From contig JAZQUI010000021.1 of the NCBI GenBank assembly GCA_045631205.1, forward strand, positions 1 to 64,000: a stretch of 64,000 nt of DNA, read 5' to 3'. Positions within the stretch are counted from its first letter, which is position 1. Every line of letters begins with the position of its first letter. Under the pieces are notes generated by a model. It searched no databases. It saw only the letters and a list, made by a program, of their open reading frames with translations, and was not told the DNA's origin. Shown in pieces: positions 36,514 to 47,600 of this stretch. Made by a program: the position numbers and the translations under genes. This DNA is from HGM04593 sp045631205 (lineage in GTDB: Bacteria; Bacteroidota; Bacteroidia; Bacteroidales; Bacteroidaceae).

Positions 36514-37623
36514 ATGTACACAAAAGACAACCGCATAGTAGCCACACTCGACGCAGGTGGCACAAACTTTGTTTTCGGAGCAATGCAGGCCGGAGAATTC
36601 ATTACACCGCCCATTACCATACCCTCACAAGCGCACAACCTTGACCTCTGCCTGCAGAATATGGTCAACGGCTTCTCGCAGATAATTTCCAACCTCCAGG
36701 AAAAACCCGTCGCCATAAGTTTTGCCTTTCCCGGCCCTGCCGACTACCCAAACGGCATCATCGGCGGCTACCTGCCCAACTTCCCCTCATTCCGCGAAGG
36801 TGTTGCGCTTAAAGCATTTCTCGAAAGCAAGTTCGGAATACCGGTGTACATAAACAACGACGGCGACCTTTTTGCATACGGAGAGGCTCTTTGCGGCACC
36901 TTGCCCGAAATTAACCGCCGACTCAAAGAGGCCGGCTCGACAAAGCAATACAAGAACCTAATTGGCTACACATTGGGTACAGGTTTTGGTATAGGAGTAG
37001 TTATCGACGGCAGACTAAACCGTGGCGACAACTCCTGCGTGGAAACCTTCTGCCTGCCACATAAAGGTCACCCCGAAATAATTGTGGAAGAGGGTGTTGC
37101 CATACGCGCCATAAAGCGCATATATGGTGAAAAGACAGGTAACCCCAACCACGGGCTCTCGCCGAAGGATATCTGTGAAATTGCCGACGGCACACGCGAA
37201 GGCGATATTGCAGCCGCACGCGAGACCTTTGCCGAAGTTGGAAAAACCGCCGGCGCAGCCATTGCCACAGCCGTAACCATAATAGACGGACTTGTGGTTA
37301 TTGGCGGTGGAATTTCTGCAGCAAGCCACTGGATTATGCCTGCACTCATTGAAGAGATGCGCTCTAAAATGCACACCTTTGCAGGTGATGAACTGAACCT
37401 CGTGCAAATGAGTGTTTACAACCTTGAAAACCCCGATGAATTCGAGCTTTTTGCAAAAGGCGAAGCTAAAAAGATAAAGGTTTACGGGCAAGAGAAATAT
37501 GTCGATTACGACCACCACAAACGCACCGGAATAGCCATCTCCAAACTTGGTGCAAGCAAGGCTGTTTCAGTGGGAGCATACGCCTTCGCTCTCAGCGAAC
37601 TCGACAAAAACAACTCCAAATGA
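36514..37623 (+). CDS. ROK-family sugar kinase or regulator-like protein
   Basis: This 369-residue cytoplasmic protein has the ROK ATP-binding start ATLDAGGTNFVFGAM, the substrate region VYINNDGDLFAYGEALCG, the second glycine motif LGTGFGIGVVIDG and the adenosine motif LVVIGGGISAAS. The zinc-binding CGCGxxGC box usual in ROK sugar kinases is replaced by CVETFCLPHKGHPE, so metal binding may differ. No DNA-binding domain precedes the kinase, so a kinase role is more likely than a repressor role. Given the neighbours it may phosphorylate mannose freed by the GH92 enzymes. Its stop overlaps the next ATG (ATGA). Confidence 0.85.
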   Translation: MYTKDNRIVATLDAGGTNFVFGAMQAGEFITPPITIPSQAHNLDLCLQNMVNGFSQIISNLQEKPVAISFAFPGPADYPNGIIGGYLPNFPSFREGVALKAFLESKFGIPVYINNDGDLFAYGEALCGTLPEINRRLKEAGSTKQYKNLIGYTLGTGFGIGVVIDGRLNRGDNSCVETFCLPHKGHPEIIVEEGVAIRAIKRIYGEKTGNPNHGLSPKDICEIADGTREGDIAAARETFAEVGKTAGAAIATAVTIIDGLVVIGGGISAASHWIMPALIEEMRSKMHTFAGDELNLVQMSVYNLENPDEFELFAKGEAKKIKVYGQEKYVDYDHHKRTGIAISKLGASKAVSVGAYAFALSELDKNNSK

Positions 37624-39869
37624 AAAAAGCAGCAACCATAATCCTTTTATGGGCCTTTACAGCAGGTTGCATTGCACAAGATTTTGCAAACCTTGTTAAC
37701 CCATTTATAGGCACGAGCAACTACTGCGCAACACACCCCGGTGCAGTAACTCCAAATGGAATGATGTCGGTAACACCATTCAACGTAATGGGTTCCGACC
37801 TCAACGCCTACGACAAGGACAGCCGTTGGTTATCAACACCTTACGAGAGCAACAACAGATTCTTCACCGGATATGCCCACGTTGCCCTCAGCGGAGTCGG
37901 TTGCCCCGAAGCATCGTCGCTTTTAGTGATGCCCACTAACGGAGAACTCAATGTTGACTATTTTGCCTATGGCTCGGAGTACGAGAACGAGGTGGCATCG
38001 CCCGGTTACTACAGCAACCGCCTCACAAAATATGGTATAAAAACCGAGGCCACAGCCACCACCCGCACTTCGTGCGAGCGTTTTACCTTCCCCGCAGGCA
38101 AAGGACACATAATACTCAACCTCGGCGAGGGGCTTACAAACGAAACCGGTGCTATGGTACGCCGTGTAAACAGCCGCGAGATTGAGGGATTCAAGCTACT
38201 GGGAACCTTTTGCTACACCACCCAGGCAGTCTTTCCCATCTATTTTGTAATGCGCGTCTCACGCGAACCATCGGAGAGCTGTGCGTGGAAGTTCCAACCT
38301 AAGATGCAAGGCATTGAGGCACAATGGTCACCCGATGACGGCACTTACAAACTATACGAAAACTATTACAGAGAGATTGCGGGCGACAACATCGGTTACC
38401 GTTTCAGTTACGAGGGAGTAGAAGAGGGAGAGGAGATCACCGTGCAGATGGGTATCTCGTTCGTCTCCATAGAAAACGCACGCAAAAACCTCGAAGAGGA
38501 ACAAAAGGAAAAAGATTTTGACAAGATACGTGCCGAAGCGCAAAAAAGGTGGAACGAAGAACTCGGCCGCATACGCATAGAGGGAGGCACACCTGAACAG
38601 CAGACCATCTTTTACACCGCAATGTACCACGCTCTCATACACCCGAGCATAATAAGCGATGTAAACGGTGAGTACCCCAAGATGGAGAGCGCCGAAACGG
38701 GGCACAGTAACTACCCGCGTTATACCATATTCTCTCTATGGGATACCTACCGAAACCTGCACCAACTGCTAACTCTGGTATTCCCCGAAAAGCAAAACGA
38801 TATGTTGCGCAGCATTGTGGGAATGTACGAAGAAAGCGGGTGGCTGCCACGATGGGAACTTTTCGGCAGGGAAACCTACACTATGGCAGGCGACCCCGCG
38901 GCCATAGTTCTTGCCGACAGTTGGATAAAAGGGTTGCGCGATTTTGACATAAACAAAGCCTACGAAGCGATGCTTAAATCGGCAACCATCAAAGGGAAAG
39001 AGAACCCGTTGCGCCCCGATATCGCACCATACATAGAAAACGGATACATACCCCTTTGGTACTACTCGAGCGACCTTTCGGGCGACAATTCCGTGTCACA
39101 CACCATTGAATATTGCGCCGCCGACTATGCCATAGCACAGCTTGCCGACTCCCTTGGCGACAAGCCCCGTGCAAAGGAGTTCATTAAGCGGTCGCACAAC
39201 TACCGCCGATACTTCTGCAAGGAACACGGCACGTTGCGCCCACTCACAAAAGAGGGAAAATTCCTGGAAGAGTTCGACCCCGCAACAGGCAAGCATTTTG
39301 AAAATATCCCCGGCTTTCACGAAGGCTCGGCGTGGAACTACACATTTGCCGTACCTCACGACATCGATGGGCTCACACGGCTTATGGGTGGGAAAAAGAG
39401 ATTTATCGAGAGCCTGCAAAAAGTCTTCGATGAGGGACATTACGACCCCACCAACGAACCGGATATTATATATCCCTACCTTTTCAGCCGTTTCAAGGGC
39501 GAGGAGTGGCGCACTCAAAAAGAGGTTGCAGCACTGCTCAACAAATATTACAGCAACAGTAACGGCGGCCTCCCCGGCAACGACGACACAGGCACAATGT
39601 CGGCGTGGACTCTGTTCTCTATGATGGGACTCTACCCCGACTGCCCCGGCGAACCGTTCTACACACTTACCACTCCTGCGTTCGACAAAGTAACTATACA
39701 CACAGCCAATGGCGATGTAACAATAGAGCGCAAAAGTGGCGAAAACGACTCACCATATATCAAAGAGATAGTTGTTGGTGAGAAAAAAACAGAGAGTTAC
39801 CGAATATCACACCGGGAGTTGCTGGAGAAAAAGAAAATAGTATTAACGCTAGGGAAAGAGATTAAATGA
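37620..39869 (+). CDS. GH92 alpha-mannosidase-like protein, first copy
   Basis: The protein has 749 residues and a signal (FTAGCIAQ; a lipobox at TAGC is possible). GH92 enzymes are calcium-dependent exo-alpha-mannosidases with two domains. The N-terminal beta domain starts VNPFIGTSNYCATHPGAVTP. The C-terminal alpha/alpha toroid shows FSLWDTYRNLHQL, GRETYTMAGDPA and LPGNDDTGTMSAWTLFSMMG, with the acidic pair D-D in place of E-D seen in many relatives. The block around residue 612 reads NEPDIIYPYLF rather than NEPSHHIIYLY, so linkage specificity probably differs from the second copy. It overlaps both neighbours by four bases. Confidence 0.9.
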   Translation: MKKAATIILLWAFTAGCIAQDFANLVNPFIGTSNYCATHPGAVTPNGMMSVTPFNVMGSDLNAYDKDSRWLSTPYESNNRFFTGYAHVALSGVGCPEASSLLVMPTNGELNVDYFAYGSEYENEVASPGYYSNRLTKYGIKTEATATTRTSCERFTFPAGKGHIILNLGEGLTNETGAMVRRVNSREIEGFKLLGTFCYTTQAVFPIYFVMRVSREPSESCAWKFQPKMQGIEAQWSPDDGTYKLYENYYREIAGDNIGYRFSYEGVEEGEEITVQMGISFVSIENARKNLEEEQKEKDFDKIRAEAQKRWNEELGRIRIEGGTPEQQTIFYTAMYHALIHPSIISDVNGEYPKMESAETGHSNYPRYTIFSLWDTYRNLHQLLTLVFPEKQNDMLRSIVGMYEESGWLPRWELFGRETYTMAGDPAAIVLADSWIKGLRDFDINKAYEAMLKSATIKGKENPLRPDIAPYIENGYIPLWYYSSDLSGDNSVSHTIEYCAADYAIAQLADSLGDKPRAKEFIKRSHNYRRYFCKEHGTLRPLTKEGKFLEEFDPATGKHFENIPGFHEGSAWNYTFAVPHDIDGLTRLMGGKKRFIESLQKVFDEGHYDPTNEPDIIYPYLFSRFKGEEWRTQKEVAALLNKYYSNSNGGLPGNDDTGTMSAWTLFSMMGLYPDCPGEPFYTLTTPAFDKVTIHTANGDVTIERKSGENDSPYIKEIVVGEKKTESYRISHRELLEKKKIVLTLGKEIK

Positions 39870-42043
39870 AAAAGATTCAGTGGATATTTATCCTTTTAGC
39901 CCTTATTGCCTGCAACAGAGAGAGGCTTAGCGAAAAGTGTGACCCACACATAGGTAGCGGAGGGCACGGACACGTTTTTGTGGGTGCAAGCACTCCTTTC
40001 GGAATGGTACAGCTGGGCCCGACAAGCATAAGCCAGGAGTGGGATTTCTGTTCGGGCTACCACAATAGCGAAGCCACCGTTATCGGCTTTTCCCACACAC
40101 ACCTCAGCGGCACAGGCATTGGCGACCTTTTCGACATAACCGTGATGCCCGTCACTGGAGAGGTATCCTATACACGCGGAAGCAAAGATGCCCCTAACAG
40201 CGGCTTGTGGTCTATAGCCGACCGCAAGCAGGAGATTGCCCGCCCCGGATATTATTCCGTGCCACTTACTCGCTACGGCATCACAGCCGAATTAACAGCA
40301 ACAGCAAGAACAGGCCTGCACCGCTACACCTTCCCCGCATCACAAGAAGCAGCAATAGTATTCGACCTGGAAAACGGCGGCTGCTGGGACCGCGCGACGG
40401 AGACTTTTATGACAACCGAGGGCGACTGCATCGTCACAGGTTACCGTCACTCACGCGGCTGGGCAAGAAAGCAAAAGGTGTTCTTTGCAGCGGTATTCAG
40501 CAAGCCTTTCGACAAATTTGAAATGAAAGGCGAAAAAGGAATGTACGCACGCGCATCGTTCACCACCGAAGAGGGCGAACAGATAATGCTCAAAGTGGGT
40601 ATTTCACCCGTGAGCATAGAGGGTGCAAAACTCGCATTGCAGGAGGAACAACCTGCCTGGGATTTTGAGGCCACCTGCCGCGCTGCTGAAGATGAGTGGG
40701 AAAAAGAGTTATCCTGCATACGCATCACCACCCCCGACAAAAAAAGAGAGCGCATCTTCTACACCGCAATGTACCACGCAATGATGGCTCCCGCACTCTT
40801 CAGTGACATAAACGGCCACTACCGCGGAGCCGACGGAACCATTTGTCGCTCACCCCAACCGCAATATACAAACTTCTCACTTTGGGACACCTACCGTGCC
40901 AAGCAACCGCTTATGACCATAATACAACCCGAAAGGAGCGCGCATTTCGTCTCCTCTATGATTGATATATGTGACAAGCAGGGAAGGCTGCCGGTGTGGC
41001 ATCTTTGGGGCAACGAAACAAACTGCATGGTGGGCGACCCGGCTATACCTGTTGTTGCCGATGCAATAGTAAAAGAGTTGCCGGGCATCGACCGTGAAAA
41101 AGCCTTTGAGAGCATAAAAAGGACAGCGGCACAAGACGAGCGTGGCAAGAAACTACGCCGTGAATATGAGTATATACCCTGCAATATGTTCAACGAGGCG
41201 GTAGCCTACGAACTTGAATATGCCCTCGCCGACGGAGCAGCAGCAAGAGCAGCAAAAGCTATTGGCAAAAAAGAGGATGAGGAATATTTCACCCGCATGA
41301 GCCACTCTTACCGCCGTCTTTTCGACAACGAACGAGGCTTCATTCGAGGAGTGGATAGCCTGGGAAAGTTCCGCGAGCCGTTCAACCCCTATTTTTCGGC
41401 ACACCGCGCCGACGACTACTGCGAAGGCAACGCCTGGCAATACACCTGGCTGGTTCCTCACGATATAAAAGGGTACACCACCCTTTTCGGTAGCCGTGAA
41501 TCTATAATTTCGCGCCTCGATTCGTTGTTCGCCGCACCATCAACCATCGAAGGCGACCCCTCGCCCGATATTTCGGGCATGATAGGGCAATATGCCCACG
41601 GCAACGAGCCGTCGCACCATATAATCTACCTCTACACAATGCTCGGTGAGCCACATAAAACAGCGGAACTGGTGCGCAAGGTGCTGAAAGAACTTTACGA
41701 CGACACCCCCTACGGGCTTTCGGGCAACGAAGATATGGGGCAGATGTCGGCGTGGTACATAATGTCGGCACTTGGATTCTACGAAGTGGAGCCTGCAAGC
41801 GCCCGTTACTGGTTCGGTTCACCAATTGTGGAAAAAGCCGAGATAAAGGTTGCAGGCGGCACCTTTACCATCACTGCAAAAAATAACAGCGAAAAGAACA
41901 TCTACATAAAAGGAGTAAAACTCAATGGCAAGGAACACCCCCTGCCCTACATACTCCACAACGATATAATAAAGGGAGGAACACTTGAATTTGAGATGAG
42001 CGACACACCCGCCCGGTGGTACAACGCCGACACCATAGAATAG
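39866..42043 (+). CDS. GH92 alpha-1,2-mannosidase-like lipoprotein, second copy
   Basis: The protein has 725 residues and a lipobox LALIAC (Cys16). It opens with CDPHIGSGGHGHVFVGASTP and carries FSHTHLSGTGIGDLFDI, FSLWDTYRAKQPL, GNETNCMVGDPA, HGNEPSHHIIYLY and LSGNEDMGQMSAWYIMSALG. The NEPSHH Glu and the NEDMGQ acidic residues are the family's catalytic and calcium region, and all are present. This copy looks like a standard GH92 exo-alpha-mannosidase. It is the last gene of the mannoside operon; the efflux operon begins 68 bases later with no clear terminator between them. Confidence 0.93.
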   Translation: MKKIQWIFILLALIACNRERLSEKCDPHIGSGGHGHVFVGASTPFGMVQLGPTSISQEWDFCSGYHNSEATVIGFSHTHLSGTGIGDLFDITVMPVTGEVSYTRGSKDAPNSGLWSIADRKQEIARPGYYSVPLTRYGITAELTATARTGLHRYTFPASQEAAIVFDLENGGCWDRATETFMTTEGDCIVTGYRHSRGWARKQKVFFAAVFSKPFDKFEMKGEKGMYARASFTTEEGEQIMLKVGISPVSIEGAKLALQEEQPAWDFEATCRAAEDEWEKELSCIRITTPDKKRERIFYTAMYHAMMAPALFSDINGHYRGADGTICRSPQPQYTNFSLWDTYRAKQPLMTIIQPERSAHFVSSMIDICDKQGRLPVWHLWGNETNCMVGDPAIPVVADAIVKELPGIDREKAFESIKRTAAQDERGKKLRREYEYIPCNMFNEAVAYELEYALADGAAARAAKAIGKKEDEEYFTRMSHSYRRLFDNERGFIRGVDSLGKFREPFNPYFSAHRADDYCEGNAWQYTWLVPHDIKGYTTLFGSRESIISRLDSLFAAPSTIEGDPSPDISGMIGQYAHGNEPSHHIIYLYTMLGEPHKTAELVRKVLKELYDDTPYGLSGNEDMGQMSAWYIMSALGFYEVEPASARYWFGSPIVEKAEIKVAGGTFTITAKNNSEKNIYIKGVKLNGKEHPLPYILHNDIIKGGTLEFEMSDTPARWYNADTIE

Positions 42044-42111
42044 CTTTTCTCCACACACAAAAACCATAGGCCTTGTCAGTGTGTTTATAGTCTGCTAAAC
42101 AGATTTGAACT

Positions 42112-43503
42112 ATGACAAGGTCTATTTTTACATTCTTGATTTTACTCGTCGCTTTTACGGAAGCAACCGCACAGGATGGCGAAAAGTTCCTTTCCCGGCA
42201 ACTGCCCGACAGTTGGAGCAGCAATGAAAGCATAACCACCACACCACCCGACAACAATCTTTGGTGGCAGACATTCGGCGATGCACAGCTCGACTCGCTC
42301 ATAACTGTTGCCACCGAACGCAATTACTCGGTGCTTGGCGCAATAGAGAATATGAAACGCGCGAAAGCCGTGTGGCGACAAGCGCAAGGCAACCTTCTCC
42401 CGCAAATGTCACTCACTGCCGGCTGGCAACGCGCAAAAAGCAGCGGGAACACCGCACTCACAGAGTTTCGCGAAACATACGACGGATATTTTAGCGGGGG
42501 CATCTCAATGAGCTGGCAGGTAGATGTTTTTGGCGGCATATATATGCGTTCAAAAGCACAGAAAAGACTCTTTCAGGCAAGTGAAGAGGAATACAGGGCT
42601 GTTATGGTAACCCTTTGTGCCAATGTAGCCACCACCTACTTTTCCATAAAGCAGAGTGCGGCGCAGCTCAATGTTCTTCGCAACAATGTAGCTTCGCAAA
42701 AGGAGATTATGAAAATTGTCACATCGCGCTATGACAACGGCCTTGCATCGAAACTGGATGTTGCACAGTCTAAAAGCGTCTATTACAACACCCTTGCACA
42801 AATACCGGCAATGGAGGCAAGCCTCGCAGCCTACCGCAACAGCCTTGCCGTTCTGCTCGGCAGCAGCCCCACAGAACTCGACACTTGGGAGTTGCAAACA
42901 ACCGAACTGCCATCCTATATTGCACCAGTTGCATTAGGAGTTCCTGCAATGCTCCTGCGCCAGCGCCCCGACATACGTGCCGCCGAAAGGCAGGTGGAAG
43001 CATACGCATCGACACTTGGAGCGACAAAACGCGACTGGCTGCCCACTTTTTTCATCAATGGCTCAATGGGGTTTTCGTCCGAGAGAATAAAAGAACTCCC
43101 CCACACACGCAGCACCACCTGGGAGATAGCTCCCACAATGCAATGGGAGATATTTACCGGTGGCGAAAGGATAAACGCCACACGCGAAGCACGTGCCACA
43201 CTCGAAGAGAGTATTCTTTCGTTCAACAACAAGGTACTCACAGCCATACAAGAGGTGGAAAATGCAATGAGCAGTTACCACGGCTCCATTGCCCAGACAG
43301 TTGCCATAAAAGAGGCGGTAAACCAGTGTAACGAAACACTCAAACTATCGCTCGAGCTATACAAACAAGGACTTACGCAATTCCAGAATGTACTCGATGC
43401 ACAACGCACCCTGCTCAGCTACCAGGATTACCTGGTACAGGCACAAGGCAGCACCCTCAAAGCCCTTGTACAACTATATGAAGCCCTCGGTGGAGGGTGG
43501 TAA
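42112..43503 (+). CDS. TolC-like outer-membrane efflux channel
   Basis: This 463-residue protein of the RND-associated outer-membrane factor family (NodT type) has a signal peptide (LILLVAFTEATAQ) and two repeats of long helices with beta strands. Family blocks include WWQTFGDAQLDSLI (about 43-56), the run ending LPQMSLTAGWQRAK and RQRPDIRAAERQVEAYASTL (about 284-303), and ITNA-like region LDAQRTLLSYQDYLVQAQ near the end. It forms the exit duct of the pump encoded by the next two genes, spaced 28 and 25 bases apart. No lipobox Cys is seen, unlike many NodT relatives. Confidence 0.92.
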   Translation: MTRSIFTFLILLVAFTEATAQDGEKFLSRQLPDSWSSNESITTTPPDNNLWWQTFGDAQLDSLITVATERNYSVLGAIENMKRAKAVWRQAQGNLLPQMSLTAGWQRAKSSGNTALTEFRETYDGYFSGGISMSWQVDVFGGIYMRSKAQKRLFQASEEEYRAVMVTLCANVATTYFSIKQSAAQLNVLRNNVASQKEIMKIVTSRYDNGLASKLDVAQSKSVYYNTLAQIPAMEASLAAYRNSLAVLLGSSPTELDTWELQTTELPSYIAPVALGVPAMLLRQRPDIRAAERQVEAYASTLGATKRDWLPTFFINGSMGFSSERIKELPHTRSTTWEIAPTMQWEIFTGGERINATREARATLEESILSFNNKVLTAIQEVENAMSSYHGSIAQTVAIKEAVNQCNETLKLSLELYKQGLTQFQNVLDAQRTLLSYQDYLVQAQGSTLKALVQLYEALGGGW

Positions 43504-43531
43504 CCACAAGAACCCATAAACCCCGATACTT

Positions 43532-44659
43532 ATGAAAAGAAGTGTAATAACCGCAATAATATCGGCTGCAATAATAGCTGCCGCGTGCGACAAAAGCAAA
43601 GAGCCTGCCGGCAGAGCAACAGCCCTCCCGGTGGAGGTTTCCCACCCGATAGAACGCGAAGTAACCCTCACGCGCGAATACCCCGGTTACCTCGAAGCCG
43701 ATGCCACAATATCCATCGTGGGGCGTGCAAGCGGCACACTGCTCAAACAGAGCTACACCCCGGGAAGCCGTGTAAAAAAAGGCGATATTCTTTTTATAAT
43801 AGAACCCACACTCTATGAGAATGCCGTGGAGCAGGCACAAGCAGCACTTAACACCGCCGAGGCCGAACTTGAATATGCACAGAGCAACTACAAGCGTATG
43901 CAACAAGCAATAGAGAGCGACGCAGTGAGCCGCATAGAACTCCTGCAAGCCGAAAGCCGCGTGAAGAGTTACACCGCACAAGTGAACAATGCAAAGGCCG
44001 CATTAAGCACCGCCCGCACCAACCTCGGCTACTGCTATGTAAAAGCACCCATCGATGGAGTTGCAGGTATAGAGAAATACTCCGTGGGCACATACGTTCC
44101 CGGTGCTGCAAGCCCTGTGGAACTGTGCAAGATGTACAAAGACGACAAGATGTACGCCTATTTTGACATAACCGACAACCAATGGATAAACAAGCAACGG
44201 CGCAACGACATTGTGGGCAAGGAGCAGTATATAACCTTCACGCTTGGAAACGAGAAATATTATAGCTGGAAGGCAAAGATGGATTACCTGTCGCCCGACA
44301 TAAATTTAAGCACGGGTACGCTGAGAGTGCGAGCCGAAATAGACAACAGCAACCTTTTCCTAAAACCCGGAAGTTACATAAGCGTGGTTCTGCCCTACGA
44401 AAAAATAGAGAAAGGAATATTGGTAAAAGATGCCTCTATCGGCACCGACCAGCTTGGAAAATATCTCTACGTTGTAGATAAAAACGACACCGTACACTAC
44501 CGCCCCATAGAGGTAGGCAACCTTGTCAACGACACCCTGCGCCTTGTAACAAAAGGACTCAACGCCAACGAGACCTATATAACAAAAGCACTGCTGAAAG
44601 TGCGCAACGGCATGCCCGTAACACCGATAATCGAGGGCACAAGAGAGAAGAAACAATAA
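43532..44659 (+). CDS. RND efflux periplasmic adaptor lipoprotein (AcrA-like)
   Basis: The 375-residue membrane fusion protein has a lipobox IIAAAC (Cys19). The first lipoyl half motif GTLLKQSYTPGSRVKKGDIL is at about 69-88, a helical hairpin with EAELEYAQSNYKRMQQ follows, and the second lipoyl half is VKAPIDGVAGIEKYSVGTYV (about 170). The beta-barrel and membrane-proximal domains complete the order. It joins the TolC-like duct to the inner-membrane pump. Gene order is duct, adaptor, pump. Confidence 0.94.
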   Translation: MKRSVITAIISAAIIAAACDKSKEPAGRATALPVEVSHPIEREVTLTREYPGYLEADATISIVGRASGTLLKQSYTPGSRVKKGDILFIIEPTLYENAVEQAQAALNTAEAELEYAQSNYKRMQQAIESDAVSRIELLQAESRVKSYTAQVNNAKAALSTARTNLGYCYVKAPIDGVAGIEKYSVGTYVPGAASPVELCKMYKDDKMYAYFDITDNQWINKQRRNDIVGKEQYITFTLGNEKYYSWKAKMDYLSPDINLSTGTLRVRAEIDNSNLFLKPGSYISVVLPYEKIEKGILVKDASIGTDQLGKYLYVVDKNDTVHYRPIEVGNLVNDTLRLVTKGLNANETYITKALLKVRNGMPVTPIIEGTREKKQ

Positions 44660-44684
44660 AAAGAGTAACCACAAACCCCGAAGT

Positions 44685-47600
44685 ATGAATTTCTCCAAAT
44701 TCTTTATAGAACGACCTATATTCGCCACGGTACTCTCGTTGTTGCTCATCGTGGCGGGAGGAGCAGCCCTTTTCGTGTTGCCGGTTGACCAATACCCATC
44801 CATAACCCCACCCACCGTGCAGGTAAACGCAGTTTACCCGGGTGCAAATGCCGAGACCATCGCGCAAACAGTGGGCATACCCATAGAGCAACAAGTAAAC
44901 GGTGTTGACAACATGATATATATGAGTTCCACCTCATCATCATCGGGAACATACAGGCTCACCATAACCTTTGAGGTGGGTACCGATGTCGATATGGCAA
45001 CCGTGCTGGTGCAGAACCGTGTAAACATCGCGCTCAACTCCTTGCCTGCCGAGGTTACACAACAAGGCGTTACGGTGCAGAAACAATCGTCGAATGTGGT
45101 GCTGTTTATAACCCTCACCGGCGATAGCACTTACAACCAGTTATATCTATCGAACTACGCCGAACTGCAACTGGTTGACCAATTGACACGCACTCCCGGA
45201 GTGGGCTCGGTAAACATTATGGGTGCAGGCAAGTACTCGATGCGCGTGTGGCTCGACCCCGAAGCTATGCGCATACGAGGCATCTCACCCGCCGAAGTTT
45301 ACCAGGCAATATCGAAACAGAACCTCGCAATTTCGGCAGGTTATGTGGGACAGACACTTGGCGCCGGGGCCGACAATGCCTTTCAATACACCCTTAACGT
45401 GCAGGGGCGCCTTAAAGATGCCGAAGAGTTTGCCGACATAGTGATACGCAACAACGGAGTGGAAATGCTGCGCCTGCGCGATATTGCCGAGATTGAAATT
45501 GGCAGCGAAACCTACGCATCGTCCTCGCGCCTGCGCGGAAAGCCCACAGCTGCACTTGCCGTCTATCAGTTGCCCGGTTCAAGTTCACTTGCCGTGTCAA
45601 AGGCCGTGAGGGAAAAGATGGAAGAACTTGGCGAGAGTTTCCCGCCACAGGTGGAGTACCAGATAGCTCTCGACACCACCGATGTTATGCGCAGTTCAAT
45701 ACACGAGGTTCTTTTTACCTTTGTTGAAACCACAGTGCTTGTAATCCTCGTAATCTTTCTCTTTTTGCAGAACTGGCGTGCCACACTCATACCCTGCCTC
45801 ACCATACCCGTGTCGCTCATTGGCACGCTTGCCGTGATGGAGCTCTTGGGATTCTCTATTAACACCCTGTCACTTTTCGGGCTTATACTCGCGATAGCCA
45901 TTGTGGTTGACGATGCCATTGTGGTGGTGGAAAATGCCACGCGCATACTCGATGAAGAGAAACTGCCGCCACGCGAAGCCACAGAGAAGGCAATGCGTGA
46001 GATTTCCGGCCCCATCGTGGGTGTGGTGCTTGTGATGATGGCAGTGTTTCTGCCCACCACAATGATTAGCGGAATTTCGGGACAAATGTACAAACAATTT
46101 GCCCTCACCATTGCCACAGCCACCCTGTTGAGCGGCTTTAACTCACTCACACTCACCCCGGCGTTGTGTGCCCTGCTACTGCGCCCCGCCACAGAAAAAA
46201 AGGTGGGAGGCTTTTTCAAAGCCTTCAACAAAGGATACGATGCTCTGCAACGTACATACGACAAGGTGGTAGCCTTTCTCTTGCGCCGTGCGGGCATCGC
46301 AGCCGTTAGCTTCATTGCAATGTCTTTGCTTGCACTTTATATGTTCAGAGTATGGCCTACCACTTTCATACCCGAAGAGGACGACGGTTATTTCATAATC
46401 GCCGTGCAGTTGCCCCCTGCCGCATCGCTCTCCCGCACCGAAGCCGTGGCAGCAAAAGTTGAAGATATTGTTTCTTCCTATCCCGAAGTGAAGACAAATA
46501 TAAGCATCAGCGGATACAGCATACTCAACAACGGACAACAGAGCAACGCTGCAAGTGTATTTGTGGTGCTCAAAGACTGGAGCGAACGTAAAGAGGCCGA
46601 GCAAAAGGCTGCCGCCATTGTGGAGCGTTTCAACCGCCAGGCCTACGCAGAGATTGAAGAAGCACAATGCTTTGCCATAGTGCCACCGGCAATCCCGGGC
46701 ATAGGCAACGTAGGAGGCTTGCAACTGCAGCTCGAAGACCGCAAAGCATTGGGACTCACTGAGATGCAAAAAGGCGTGGATGCCATAGTCGCCAACTACA
46801 CAAAAAACCCGGCGGTGGAGAGTATGAACAGTTCCTACGAGGCCGATGTACCGCAATATTTTCTTAACATAGACCGCGAGAAAGCCATCTCTATGGGGCT
46901 TGATATGGGTGCCGTACTATCGACTTTGAGCTATTATATGGGCGCGATTTATGTAAATGACTTTGTGATGCTCGGGCGTATATGGCAGGTGAAGATGGCT
47001 GCGGGAGAAAAGAGCCAGAAGGTCATAGACAGCGTATTGCGCCTGAGCCTCGCCAACAACCGCGGAGAAATGGTGCCATTCAGCAGTTTCATAAAAGCCG
47101 AAGAGGTGCTGGGTATCGACCAACTGGGGCGTTACAATATGTACAACAGCGCAGCCATCACCTGCAACGTGGCACAGGGATACAGTTCAAGCGAAGTGAT
47201 GAAGGATGTGGAACAACTGATAAAGAGCGAGCTTGGCAATGAATTTGGTTACGAGTGGACCGGCGTTGCCTACCAGGAGCAGGCAGCAGGCAGCAGCACA
47301 ATTATCATTTTCGCACTCGCCATACTCGTTGCCTATCTTGTACTTGCCGCGCAATACGAAAGCTGGGGCAGCCCGGTAGCAGCCATCACCGGCGTACCCA
47401 TCGCACTCTTGGGTGCAATAGTAGGTTGCTGGTTGTTCGACATACCCGTGAGCATATACACACAGGTTGGTATAATACTTCTCATAGCTCTGAGCGCAAA
47501 GAACGGCATACTTATTGTGGAGTTTGCACGGGATTTCAGAGCCGGTGGCAACAGCATCAGGCAGAGCGCAGCCGAAGCAGGACACGTACGTTTGCGCCCT

